NCBI GenBank assembly: GCA_964594965.1
Contig: CAZQMX010000008.1
Coordinates: forward strand, 1 to 27,270
From: CAZQMX01 sp964594965
Lineage (GTDB): Bacteria > Patescibacteriota > Minisyncoccia > Portnoybacterales > UBA2143
Direction: 5' to 3'
Length of the DNA: 27,270 nt
The notes beneath the pieces are model-generated. The model searched no databases, had not been told where the DNA came from, and saw nothing but the letters and a program-made list of their open reading frames with translations. The stretch's first letter is position 1, and every line of letters starts with the position of its first letter. Of this stretch, positions 6,379-13,485 are shown piece by piece. Made by a program: the position numbers and the translations under genes.

Positions 6379-6982
6379 ACTCCTTTTCTAGGGCCAATTC
6401 TCTTATGATAAGGTTTTGGATTTTCTTTAGGGTCTTGTCTAAATCCTTGTTATTTTCTAGTTGATATACTTTATGTCCCCATCTGCGAAGATCTCCAGCT
6501 ACTTCTTCGTATAATCCAATTTCTACCTCGGCTTCTTTATCTTTTAAGTCTCCCTCTTTAAGATGCCTTCGAGTTCTTTGTGTCTCCTTTGCCACTTTAA
6601 GAATAACAGTCAAATCTGGAACAAGAATATAAGCATTCAGCCACCAAATAAAATTCGGTTTTAATCCGTCTATTTGTTGCCAGGCTAAAGATGAGGCAAC
6701 ATACCGGTCACTGACAACAATCTTGCCTTTTTTAAGATTGGGAATAATTTCCCTATAAAGGTGGAAGTAACGATCGCCAGCTAAAAAGCAAGCTCGAACA
6801 AAAGGCATTTTCTTATACTTCCAATACCGGCAAATCTGACCAACTTTTGTGTTAGTGGGTTCTTTAGTCTGAACCACTGACAATCCACTCTTTCTCAATC
6901 GTTGGCAAACTAATCTTGTTACAGTACTTTTACCAGACGCATTCGATCCTTCAATCACAATAAATAATCCTTTTTTTATCAT
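6377..6982 (-). CDS. tmk: Thymidylate kinase (dTMP kinase)
   Basis: 201 residues with the P-loop EGSNASGKST at 11-20, a Lys-Glu-Pro (KEP) segment at 40-42, the SDRY motif at 91-94 followed by the Ala/Ser/Gln lid-side segment, and an arginine-rich LID-like region around 129-140. Together these identify dTMP kinase, which phosphorylates dTMP to dTDP with ATP in the cytosol. Length matches the family (about 200-215 aa). It is the last gene of the minus-strand run that starts at about 9.8 kb and is followed by an intrinsic terminator. The gap of 84 nt to the upstream gene leaves room for a separate promoter, but I cannot assign one. Confidence 0.88.
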   Translation of the reverse strand: MIKKGLFIVIEGSNASGKSTVTRLVCQRLRKSGLSVVQTKEPTNTKVGQICRYWKYKKMPFVRACFLAGDRYFHLYREIIPNLKKGKIVVSDRYVASSLAWQQIDGLKPNFIWWLNAYILVPDLTVILKVAKETQRTRRHLKEGDLKDKEAEVEIGLYEEVAGDLRRWGHKVYQLENNKDLDKTLKKIQNLIIRELALEKE

Positions 6983-7066
6983 AAGCCTTACCTTTCTTTC
7001 ATGTTTTTCTCTTCTTATATTTTTAAAAGAACTTAGTAGAATTTTAAATTTAACTCAGTTTATTTT

Positions 7067-7777
7067 TTAAAGCCATTGACTAAGCAACCAATCAACATCC
7101 TGTTTTTCTTGCCACTGCTTTTTCATCTCTTGAAACATCTTTTGAGTGCCTGGATACGGCTTTGGTTTCTCTTTAAAAAGTTTATTATATGGCCTCCAAT
7201 CTTCAATCACATTATTAAATACTTCTGATATTTTCCAAATATAGTCATTTGGCTTGTTTTTAATCTTTGAATCTTCTTTTAGATTATACTTTTCCTCCAA
7301 ATAATCAAAAAAGATAAAATGAAGCAATTCATGAGCAATGACTTTATTGGAGAACTCTGGGATTCTATGTCTGTAGGGAAAGAAAAAGATTTTGTGTTTG
7401 ATGTATCTAGGAAACATATGCCAGATAGAAGCGATTCCTCGATAACTTCCTTTTGGCCAAGGATGATTCTTGAAAATCCTATCAATTAATTGATAATATT
7501 GTTTTTCAACTTTCTGCCAATCTTTTTGAGCTTTGGCTAATCCTTTCTTGATTTCTTTTTCTCTTATCTCATAGATATACTTGGTATATTTTCTAATTAA
7601 CTTGTTCCTCTCTTTTTCTGAAAAATTCTTACTCAAAATATATTTAAAATCATCTGGCAGAAACCAAAGCGAAAACTGACGCTTGTTCCCTTTGTGTTCG
7701 TTCTTGATAAAATTAATGCAATTGTTAGTATCTTCTTTTAGATCAATTTTTAGTTTGGTTTTAGGGTATTTGTTCAT
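7067..7777 (-). CDS. HExxH zinc metalloprotein, unknown specificity
   Basis: With ATG at 7777 this is a 236-residue protein. It has a Lys/Glu-rich, helical N-terminal half and a zinc signature HELLH at about 149-153, preceded by NKVIA and followed by FIFFDYLEEKYN. About 40 residues later NNVIEDW offers a plausible third ligand (Glu). This fits a soluble gluzincin-type metallopeptidase; I do not recognise the family. An upstream in-frame start at 7834 would lie inside the preceding phosphatase gene; the 7-nt gap to that gene's stop suggests coupling from 7777. Because the operon also carries HxsD-type genes, it could act on a modified peptide, but this is speculation. Confidence 0.65.
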   Translation of the reverse strand: MNKYPKTKLKIDLKEDTNNCINFIKNEHKGNKRQFSLWFLPDDFKYILSKNFSEKERNKLIRKYTKYIYEIREKEIKKGLAKAQKDWQKVEKQYYQLIDRIFKNHPWPKGSYRGIASIWHMFPRYIKHKIFFFPYRHRIPEFSNKVIAHELLHFIFFDYLEEKYNLKEDSKIKNKPNDYIWKISEVFNNVIEDWRPYNKLFKEKPKPYPGTQKMFQEMKKQWQEKQDVDWLLSQWL

Positions 7778-7784
7778 GTTTTTG

Positions 7785-8276
7785 TTAGCTATTTTTTGGA
7801 ACAAAAAATAGCTTAGGCAGTGTTCTTTTTCCAATAGCTATTTTATAAATCGCGCCGAGCGGACAATCCCACCGATCCAACCTTCGTAGCGGCTGATCGG
7901 TGATTCTATTCAAAAAAACTCTAATTGGATCTTTGTGGCTGATATAGACACGGTTATTTTTTTTGTCTCTTAAAATAAATTTCATCCTTTTGACAACATC
8001 TATTGTTCTTTCGCCTTCGTCCCATTCGTTTAAATAATCTTTGCGATATATTCCTATCGCTGGATTATCAATGGTTTTCTTAATAATTTTGGCTGTCTGA
8101 ACACATCTTTCCATGGGTGAAGTAAAAATTTCTTTTATTTTGTATTCTTTCAGAAAAAGGCCCATTTCTCTAGCTTCCATTTCTCCTTGTTTGCTTAAAT
8201 AAAAACCCGGTAAGCGGCGGTAAGTAATTCTTTTGGGATTATGAACTCGGGTGTGACGGCAAATAAAAATATTCAT
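7785..8276 (-). CDS. Histidine phosphatase family protein
   Basis: 163 residues with CRHTRV at 6-11 (RHT replacing the usual RHG), a TSPMERCVQTA segment at 52-62, and a second catalytic His at about 114 in YISHKDPIRV. It belongs to the phosphoglycerate mutase-like superfamily; the substrate is unknown. Its ATG overlaps the stop of the HxsD-like gene as TAATG, so translation is probably coupled. It differs in length and motif from the other histidine phosphatase in the window (2694-3263). Confidence 0.8.
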   Translation of the reverse strand: MNIFICRHTRVHNPKRITYRRLPGFYLSKQGEMEAREMGLFLKEYKIKEIFTSPMERCVQTAKIIKKTIDNPAIGIYRKDYLNEWDEGERTIDVVKRMKFILRDKKNNRVYISHKDPIRVFLNRITDQPLRRLDRWDCPLGAIYKIAIGKRTLPKLFFVPKNS

Positions 8277-8479
8277 TATACTTTCATCAGCGACAAAACA
8301 TAATTACAAAATTCGTCTTTGATTACTTCTTCAACATCCGGGTCAATATTCTTTAATTCAACTTCAAAATATTTCCCTTTTTGCTTCAAATTAAAATCAG
8401 CCAACTCCTTGTATTCTTTGATGGCCAATTTTATTGCTTTCAACTTATAAATTTTCCTATCAAACTTAATAATCACCAT
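8276..8479 (-). CDS. Miniature HxsD-like protein
   Basis: 67 residues from ATG at 8479; a GTG start at 8494 would add residues encoded by the repeat upstream and is rejected. The protein lines up along its whole length with the first half of the HxsD at 8889-9296. Both show Tyr-x-(Leu/Met)-x-Ala-(Ile/Val), a later Ala/Leu core, a Gly in the turn, a Val-x-Leu strand, and a final (V/L)EE(V/L)-x-K-x-EF-x-N-x-x-L helix. It lacks HxsD's C-terminal DPLGIAVPWEEKYG region. It is likely a paralogue derived by duplication, used with another substrate or as a second subunit. The similarity is judged by eye. Confidence 0.55.
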   Translation of the reverse strand: MVIIKFDRKIYKLKAIKLAIKEYKELADFNLKQKGKYFEVELKNIDPDVEEVIKDEFCNYVLSLMKV

Positions 8480-8480
8480 A

Positions 8481-8916
8481 AAACACAAAAGCACGAAAAC
8501 ACAAAAAACATTTATCTGCTAATATTTTTATCTAATGCGGATATTTCCGTCCAAAGCATTGCGCCAATTTCTTCAGTCAATTGTATTCCCACATTATAGT
8601 CCTCTTCTTCTAAGTAATTCTCTTCTTTTGAGAAGTATAATAAATATTTAGATTCTTTTAACGACCCGTAAGAAATCTCTAAAAAATTTAGTTGAACTGC
8701 TGGTTTTCTTCTCGCATATCCTTCAATATAGTTCAGTATAATTGACATTGTCGCTCTACGAATCTGTGAAGTTACCCCATACAACTCATTTTTTGGAAAA
8801 TTTTTTGTAACTTTATAGACAAGGTGAACATATTCATCCATCTTCTTTTTTAATTTATCCTGAAATTCTGTCATTTGTTTTTGTGTTTCTATGTTTTGGT
8901 GTTTTTGTGATTTTTG
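8481..8916. mobile_element. Candidate small element: four-helix-bundle gene with inverted AC-rich ends
   Basis: The left end (8481-8510) reads AC/A-rich on the plus strand with ACACAAAA-type units. The right end (8875-8916) reads the same kind of units on the minus strand (CACAAAAACACCAAAACA). The two ends match at roughly three quarters of positions when one is reverse-complemented. The right repeat supplies the last eight codons and stop of hxsD; the left one sits just upstream of the HxsD-like start. This is what an insertion between two adjacent genes would look like. No transposase is encoded. Confidence 0.45.
8512..8874 (-). CDS. Four-helix bundle protein (S23/23S rRNA-intervening-sequence family)
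   Basis: 120 residues from ATG at 8874. The sequence shows the typical family pattern: FQDKLKKKMDEYVHLVYKVT, then FPKNELYGVTSQIRRATMSI, NYIEGYARR, a long helix with FLEISYGSLKESKYLL and a C-terminal helix ending in the MLWTEISAL region. Such small proteins form four-helix bundles and occur in rRNA intervening sequences and as free-standing genes. The function is unclear. The gene is bounded by inverted AC-rich repeats and splits the hxsD operon, which suggests it moved here as a unit. No reverse transcriptase is nearby, so an Avd role is unlikely. Confidence 0.85.
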   Translation of the reverse strand: MTEFQDKLKKKMDEYVHLVYKVTKNFPKNELYGVTSQIRRATMSIILNYIEGYARRKPAVQLNFLEISYGSLKESKYLLYFSKEENYLEEEDYNVGIQLTEEIGAMLWTEISALDKNISR

Positions 8917-9296
8917 CCGTACTTTTCCTCCCAAGGCACAGCAATCCCTAAGGGATCATCTTCGTATTTCATTTCCTCTTCTGATTCCTGGCTTTCTCCG
9001 CCAATAGCGGATAAAAGCGCCTGGCTAATGATATAGTCTCTGATTTTTTTGTTACCCCTAACCAATTTAATCCTGAAAGAATAATTTAGAAGTTCGTTTA
9101 AAAATTCTCCTTTTAATTCTTCCAGTTTTTTGGAATTTAATTTCTTTTTCCCTTTCAGAGAAACTTTAATTCTATTCTTGCCCCCGTTCTCTAAAAATAG
9201 ATAAGCCCGGTCGACAAAAACATAGGCGGTTCCGTAGACCGCCTCCATTGGATATTCTGTTGTATTAAAAGAAAACTTAATTGTATCCCTAGGCAT
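8889..9296 (-). CDS. hxsD: His-Xaa-Ser system protein HxsD
   Basis: 135 residues. The N-terminal half holds FNTTEYPMEAVYGTAYVFVD and RAYLFLE; the middle holds EFLNELLNYSFRIKLV; then IRDYIISQALLSA and DPLGIAVPWEEKYG near the end. This pattern is what I associate with HxsD, the small conserved partner of the HxsB/HxsC maturases. The last eight residues (KNHKNTKT) are encoded by the repeat that bounds the four-helix-bundle gene and look acquired. It starts 12 nt after a membrane-anchored protein gene and lies about 7 kb from hxsB. Its biochemical role is unknown. Confidence 0.75.
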   Translation of the reverse strand: MPRDTIKFSFNTTEYPMEAVYGTAYVFVDRAYLFLENGGKNRIKVSLKGKKKLNSKKLEELKGEFLNELLNYSFRIKLVRGNKKIRDYIISQALLSAIGGESQESEEEMKYEDDPLGIAVPWEEKYGKNHKNTKT

Positions 9297-9308
9297 AATT
9301 TTGCTCTC

Positions 9309-9743
9309 TTACTGAACAACCATGACCTTGACCTCCTGGACCATCCTTGAATCTGTTGCTTCCTTGCCGCAAAAAACAATCATTGAAACCTGATCACCGT
9401 CCTTTAGGCTGGATAAACTAATGCTTGCCTGACTAACCAATTCCATTGCTGAAGAAAGAGTGGTTCGGTAATAAACGGTCTCGTCGTTGACACTGACTCC
9501 TTCGGCTGACCCGACTTTATCCTTGGGATAGAAATAAATCATCCCGTTTTCAGTTCTGTCAAAAAGCCCGTCAGTTACGACATTGCTAAGCAGGGGACAT
9601 TCTTTTCCGGCGAACATAATCGGTCCATCAGAATGTCCTCCTGGCAATCCAGGAATTCCTACTTTTTGATAAGTGTAATATCCGCCAATTCCCACTACGA
9701 CTACAATCAGAAAGATTATAGTCAGGGCATTGTTTTTCTCCAT
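9309..9743 (-). CDS. Membrane-anchored protein of unknown function, first gene of the hxsD operon
   Basis: 144 residues. Residues 5-22 form one hydrophobic helix after MEKN, followed by a short Gly/Pro linker (GIPGLPGG) and an outward soluble domain of about 105 residues. That domain has two cysteines (in GKECP near 49 and FCGKE near 125), mostly beta-type sequence and no family I recognise. The gene has the best promoter in the window and a good AAGGAGG site, so it is probably well expressed. It is 12 nt from hxsD, which makes a role in display or export of the Hxs product a testable guess. Confidence 0.7.
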   Translation of the reverse strand: MEKNNALTIIFLIVVVVGIGGYYTYQKVGIPGLPGGHSDGPIMFAGKECPLLSNVVTDGLFDRTENGMIYFYPKDKVGSAEGVSVNDETVYYRTTLSSAMELVSQASISLSSLKDGDQVSMIVFCGKEATDSRMVQEVKVMVVQ

Positions 9744-9796
9744 AAATATTCCTCCTTATATTAATTAATATTTTTAAAAATTTCGACTCTTAATAT

Positions 9797-9825
9797 ATTA
9801 TATCCCCCCTAAAAATCGGTGTCAA
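9797..9825 (-). promoter_or_regulatory. Consensus sigma-70 promoter of the hxsD operon
   Basis: TTGACA at 9820-9825, a 17-nt spacer and TATAAT at 9797-9802: a perfect match. The -35 overlaps the 3' end of pilD. A leader of about 45 nt leads to an AAGGAGG site before the ATG at 9743, so this is a leadered, strongly initiated message. Confidence 0.85.
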
Positions 9826-10577
9826 ATCCAGATGTTAATAAAGCAAGCATTAAACCAGTCAATTAAACATTGATTAAGAAAGATAACCAAAACCGTTGAG
9901 CCAGCTAAAAAAGGGCCAAAAGGAATTTCTGATTTCATTTTCTTCTTGCCCAAAACAATTAAAGTCAGTCCTATCACCGCCCCGGAAAAGAAAGAAATGA
10001 ATAAAGCAATTAGGATCCCGGGCCAGCCAAGAATAAGCCCCATTAAAAATGCCAGTTTAACATCGCCCAAGCCCATCCATTTGCCTTTGGAAACAAGAAC
10101 CAGAAGAAGAAAAAAACCACTGGCTAGGATTGCTGAAAGAAAATGACTAATAAAATCTTTTTCAAAAAACAGATAAAGGAAAGCAATAATAACGGCCGGG
10201 TAAACAATCTTATCAGGAATTAAGTAATACTTTAAATCGTAGACGAAAATAATTATCAAAAGGGAAATAATAGTTAGGTAATAGAAGGTAATAAGGGAAT
10301 AACCAAAAGAATAAAAAGTCATTAAAAAGAGTAGGCCGGTCATTAATTCAACCAACGGATACTGAAAACTAATTTTTTTACGGCAGTAGCGGCATTTGCC
10401 GGAAAGAAGAATAAAGCTGACAATCGGAATTAAGTCAGGCCATTTTAAACTAACCCGGCAATAAGGACAATGGGAGCGATCAAATGAAATCGGCTTTTTC
10501 TTTTTCAGGCGGTAAATAATAGCATTGATAAAACTACCAACCGAGAGCCCAAGAATGAAAATAAGAAAAAAAGACAT
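9822..10577 (-). CDS. pilD: Prepilin peptidase / type IV leader peptidase
   Basis: 251 residues with about eight membrane helices. It has the N-terminal zinc-ribbon-like pair CPYC/CRYC around 37-64, found in many bifunctional PilD proteins, and the two catalytic aspartate motifs: Asp in YDLKYYLIPD and in the GLGDVKLA segment (GxGD). It removes the short leader of type IV prepilins at the membrane. A longer frame starts at 10640 but its extra codons are made of a hairpin region; ATG 10577 is chosen, beginning MSFFLIFILGLSVGSF as in the family. It is the last gene of the pilus operon, just after the pilin genes it would process. Confidence 0.88.
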   Translation of the reverse strand: MSFFLIFILGLSVGSFINAIIYRLKKKKPISFDRSHCPYCRVSLKWPDLIPIVSFILLSGKCRYCRKKISFQYPLVELMTGLLFLMTFYSFGYSLITFYYLTIISLLIIIFVYDLKYYLIPDKIVYPAVIIAFLYLFFEKDFISHFLSAILASGFFLLLVLVSKGKWMGLGDVKLAFLMGLILGWPGILIALFISFFSGAVIGLTLIVLGKKKMKSEIPFGPFLAGSTVLVIFLNQCLIDWFNACFINIWI

Positions 10578-10594
10578 AAGAATATCCCTAACCC

Positions 10595-10631
10595 AAAGAC
10601 AGCCCTCAAGACAAAAAGGACTGTCTTTTTT
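10595..10631. terminator. Hairpin between pilin and pilD genes
   Basis: AAAGACAG (10595-10602) pairs with CTGTCTTT (10621-10628), with partial pairing inside. A T run follows on the plus side only, so on the coding (minus) strand it is more likely an mRNA-stabilising or processing stem than a terminator. It could raise pilin over pilD expression. Confidence 0.4.
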
Positions 10632-10654
10632 AAAAAACAAGTTAAATATTAATA

Positions 10655-11068
10655 CTAGTCAGCAGCGCAGTCAGCATTAGCCGCATCGCAGTTAGCGGTA
10701 CTGCCGGCGTAGCCAGTACTATCAATACAATGAGAACCGGAACTCTTCAGAGCAGACTGAATACAATAGGCAGTGTTAATTTCATAAACAGTCATATTTG
10801 TCCCGCCATTGTTGGCATAAACATTATCATTAATCGTATCCATATCAGTCGGATTAGAATTGGTTATCCCATCATAATCGCTATTGTCATCGTAAAACAT
10901 TTCTGCTACTACTCGAGCCTGATCTAATCCTGACTTAATTGCCGTATCCTTGGCCTTATTCCTGGCTGAGTTAAGAGAAACCAAAACAATTGTGGCCAGA
11001 ATGCCGATAATAGCAATAACAACTAAGAGTTCGATCAGGGTAAAACCTTTTTCTCTTCTTCTAAACAT
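10655..11068 (-). CDS. Type IV pilin-like protein (copy 1)
   Basis: 137 residues. A short basic leader MFRRREKG precedes the cleavage site and the F-T-L-I-E pentapeptide with Glu at mature position 5. Then comes the hydrophobic helix LLVVIAIIGILATIVLVSLN and a small soluble domain with four or five cysteines and a conserved tail around DSTGYAGSTA. PilD would process it and it would be assembled into a type IV pilus. It is a tandem paralogue of the next pilin; the two share an identical 5' block but differ in the middle. Confidence 0.88.
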   Translation of the reverse strand: MFRRREKGFTLIELLVVIAIIGILATIVLVSLNSARNKAKDTAIKSGLDQARVVAEMFYDDNSDYDGITNSNPTDMDTINDNVYANNGGTNMTVYEINTAYCIQSALKSSGSHCIDSTGYAGSTANCDAANADCAAD

Positions 11069-11071
11069 TTT
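10935..11071. repeat. 137-nt identical block shared by two pilin genes
   Basis: Positions 10935-11071 are identical to 11360-11496. The block covers the first 44 codons (leader, transmembrane helix and start of the spine helix) plus 3 nt before the ATG. The downstream coding parts have diverged. Recent gene conversion or duplication is the likely origin. Confidence 0.85.
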
Positions 11072-11082
11072 TATACTCCTCT

Positions 11083-11493
11083 CTAATCAGCAGCGCAATC
11101 GGCCGTGCCCGCATCGCAGGTAGCCGTACTACCAGCATAGCCAGTACTATCAACGCAGTGTTCACCAGAACTCAAATCTGCTTCAGCGCAGTAAGCAGCC
11201 GCTATATCATGAAGGGTTAAAGTCCCGCCATTGGCAGTAATATTATTACTAATCGTCGTATAGTCAGTAGTGTAACTTCCGGTAGCGATGCCGTCATAAC
11301 TGCTGCTGTTGCCATCATAATGCATCTCAGCTATTAACCTAAGTTGGTCTAGGGCCGATTTAATTGCCGTATCCTTGGCCTTATTCCTGGCTGAGTTAAG
11401 AGAAACCAAAACAATTGTGGCCAGAATGCCGATAATAGCAATAACAACTAAGAGTTCGATCAGGGTAAAACCTTTTTCTCTTCTTCTAAACAT
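11083..11493 (-). CDS. Type IV pilin-like protein (copy 2)
   Basis: 136 residues with the same class III prepilin signature as its neighbour (leader MFRRREKG, then FTLIELLVVIAIIGILAT). The first 44 residues are identical to copy 1; the middle (about 45-100) is variable, rich in Ser/Thr/Asn; the tail again has DSTGYAGSTA and several cysteines that may form disulfides. It lies 14 nt upstream of copy 1 on the minus strand. Which copy is the major pilin cannot be told from sequence. Confidence 0.88.
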   Translation of the reverse strand: MFRRREKGFTLIELLVVIAIIGILATIVLVSLNSARNKAKDTAIKSALDQLRLIAEMHYDGNSSSYDGIATGSYTTDYTTISNNITANGGTLTLHDIAAAYCAEADLSSGEHCVDSTGYAGSTATCDAGTADCAAD

Positions 11494-11547
11494 TTTACTT
11501 ATCTCCTTCTATATAAATTAAAACAATATTTCGACCTTTAATGATGA

Positions 11548-12048
11548 TTAAAACTTAAGACAATATTCCGGGTCATTGCATGTTCCAGCCGGCACCGTTA
11601 TATCCGTAATATCGGCGTAATCAATATCGCTGCTGAAAACAACGCTGTTACTTTCATTCTCCAATTGGTCAACGCCAATAACATAGGTTTGATTGCTATT
11701 GCCCGGATAATAGAAATACGTCATTGAACTTAGATCGGATGGAACCAATGGCATGTATACTTTTCCGCCTCCCCCTCCCTGAAGTTCGTAAACCAACGTT
11801 CCGGCTGTTGAAGCATCTCCCCAACTTTCAGTATCATCTGTCCCCGGATACTGCATATTATCATTATAGTATAATTCCAGAGACGAGGCCACCTGTCTGA
11901 TATCACTTAACCGTCTGGCATCACGGGCCTTCTCCCGATAATCGCCAATGAAAAAAAAGACCAGAGTTGCCAAAATACCAATAATAGCAATGACAACCAA
12001 CAATTCAAGAAGAGTAAAACCCTTTTCTCCTTTCAATAATTTTAACAT
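11548..12048 (-). CDS. Type IV pilin-like protein (GspG/PilA type)
   Basis: 166 residues: leader MLKLLKGEKG, FTLLE with Glu at mature position 5, hydrophobic helix, then REKARDARRLSDIRQVASSL and LELYYNDNMQYP. This helix-to-loop segment is typical of CPR and GspG-like pilins. The soluble domain contains a Gly-rich patch and ends with a Cys pair (CNDPEYC). Start ATG at 12048 lies 1 nt after the pilC stop, so it is coupled to pilC. It is clearly distinct from the two tandem pilins and may be a minor or alternative major pilin. Confidence 0.88.
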   Translation of the reverse strand: MLKLLKGEKGFTLLELLVVIAIIGILATLVFFFIGDYREKARDARRLSDIRQVASSLELYYNDNMQYPGTDDTESWGDASTAGTLVYELQGGGGGKVYMPLVPSDLSSMTYFYYPGNSNQTYVIGVDQLENESNSVVFSSDIDYADITDITVPAGTCNDPEYCLKF

Positions 12049-12049
12049 A

Positions 12050-13255
12050 TTAAAACGCCCCGGCCAGATTGTAAATCGGCATAAAAACAGAAAAGACCAG
12101 AATACTGACCCCTATCCCCAAAAGAACCAATAGAATCGGCTCAATTAACTGACTAATGTTGTCAACAACGCTTTCAACTTCTTTACTGTAAAAGGTACTC
12201 AATTTTTCCAGAATCAAATCAAGTTTGCCTGTTTTTTCACCGGTCCTGACCATTTGATTGAAAATCGGCGGGATTTCTTCATATTGTTCAAAGGTTGAGC
12301 TGATCATTTTGCCGATCTTAACATCGTCTCTGGCCTGGAAAATGATTTTCTCAAAAACAGCATTGCCAATCACCTGGCCAGAAACATTCAGGCTCTCAAT
12401 AATTGAAACTCCGCCCTTAATCAGGACTCCCAGATTATCAGACAAGCGGGACAGATAAGTTTTCTGGAGAATCTTGCCGAAAATTGGAATTTTTAATTTA
12501 ATAGCATCTATCTGGGCTCTACCTTCCTTGGTCTTGTTGTAGCGGAAGAGAAAAACAATAAATCCAATCAGGATGATAGCAAGGAGCCAACCCATTTCTT
12601 TCAAAAATTTACTCGACCAGATGACTATTTTAGTTGACCAAGGCAAATCCTGACCAGATTCGGTCAGAATTGTCGTTAATCCGGGAATAACCATAACCAT
12701 AACCAGAATACCGGCGGCAAAAAAAGCAACCAGGATAAAAATCGGATAAGCCATTGCGCCACGAACCTTGGTAATTAAATAATATTCTTTTTCAAGGTGG
12801 TCAGCCAAATAATCCAAACTCTCGCGCAAACGGCCGGAAACTTCGCCGGTCTTAATTAGATTAATAGCAAATGAGGAAAAGACTTTTGGATTCTCTGCCA
12901 AGGCCTGCGAAAATGCCATCCCGCCGTCAATCTTATTAGCCATTTTGGCAATAATCTCCCTCAAACGCCGACTTTCAAACTGTTGACTAAGTATTCTTAA
13001 TGACTGAACCAAGGGAACATCAGCATCAACCAGAATCGCCAACTGGCGGAAAAAGACAAAGATTTCTTTTCTTTTTACTCCTTTAAAAATATTAATCTCT
13101 TTGATGAAAAAAGATTTTTTTTCTGCTGATTCAAGTTTAATTACTACCAATTGGTTATCCTGAAGGGTCTGTAAAGCAGCCATCTTATTAGGGGCTTCGA
13201 TTGTCCCAGTCTGGGACTGACCTTCTTTTGTCCTGACAATATAACTAAACTTCAT
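12050..13255 (-). CDS. pilC: Type IV pilus inner-membrane platform protein PilC
   Basis: 401 residues, the normal size. Two GspF-type cytoplasmic four-to-five-helix domains (about 65-190 and 270-390) alternate with three membrane segments: about 169-190, 220-238 and near the C-terminus (IEPILLVLLGIGVSILVFSV). Family signatures include FFRQLAILVDADVPLVQSL and the later VRTGEKTGKLDLILEKLSTF. It is the platform on which PilB and PilT act to extrude or retract pilin. It is separated from pilT by a 230-nt hairpin-rich gap and followed directly by pilin genes. Confidence 0.92.
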   Translation of the reverse strand: MKFSYIVRTKEGQSQTGTIEAPNKMAALQTLQDNQLVVIKLESAEKKSFFIKEINIFKGVKRKEIFVFFRQLAILVDADVPLVQSLRILSQQFESRRLREIIAKMANKIDGGMAFSQALAENPKVFSSFAINLIKTGEVSGRLRESLDYLADHLEKEYYLITKVRGAMAYPIFILVAFFAAGILVMVMVIPGLTTILTESGQDLPWSTKIVIWSSKFLKEMGWLLAIILIGFIVFLFRYNKTKEGRAQIDAIKLKIPIFGKILQKTYLSRLSDNLGVLIKGGVSIIESLNVSGQVIGNAVFEKIIFQARDDVKIGKMISSTFEQYEEIPPIFNQMVRTGEKTGKLDLILEKLSTFYSKEVESVVDNISQLIEPILLVLLGIGVSILVFSVFMPIYNLAGAF

Positions 13256-13265
13256 GCGAAATTTA

Positions 13266-13477
13266 TCTAAATTTATGAGCCCTGAATTTATTGAAGGGCG
13301 AAATAAATTTAGTTATTAATTTGAGCACCCCGCCCCCTAAACCCTAATTCTTTGCCGAATAATATATAACTAATCTGTTTTCTACCTAATTCTTGTTTAA
13401 TTATTGAATTAGAACATAGGGGGCGGGGTAAAGATTTTGTTCCTAAATTTTATTCGCTTTCAGCTCTAAAATTTAGA
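13266..13477. repeat. Hairpin-rich 212-bp segment between pilT and pilC, MITE-like
   Basis: The segment is bounded by a 9-nt inverted pair (13266-13274 and 13469-13477). Inside are three stem-loops: 13267-13312 (10 bp plus an inner 5 bp), 13327-13429 (13-bp GC-rich perfect arms, with an inner 7-bp pair 13344-13350 / 13406-13412), and 13443-13476 (10 bp). No ORF or promoter is convincing. It may be a miniature inverted-repeat element or a structured RNA that sets pilC-pilin expression relative to pilT. Confidence 0.5.
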
Positions 13478-13485
13478 CAAAGCCC

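Noticed and set aside
8512..8874. Four-helix-bundle protein as the Avd of a diversity-generating retroelement
   Set aside because: No reverse transcriptase or template/variable repeat pair is visible in the window.
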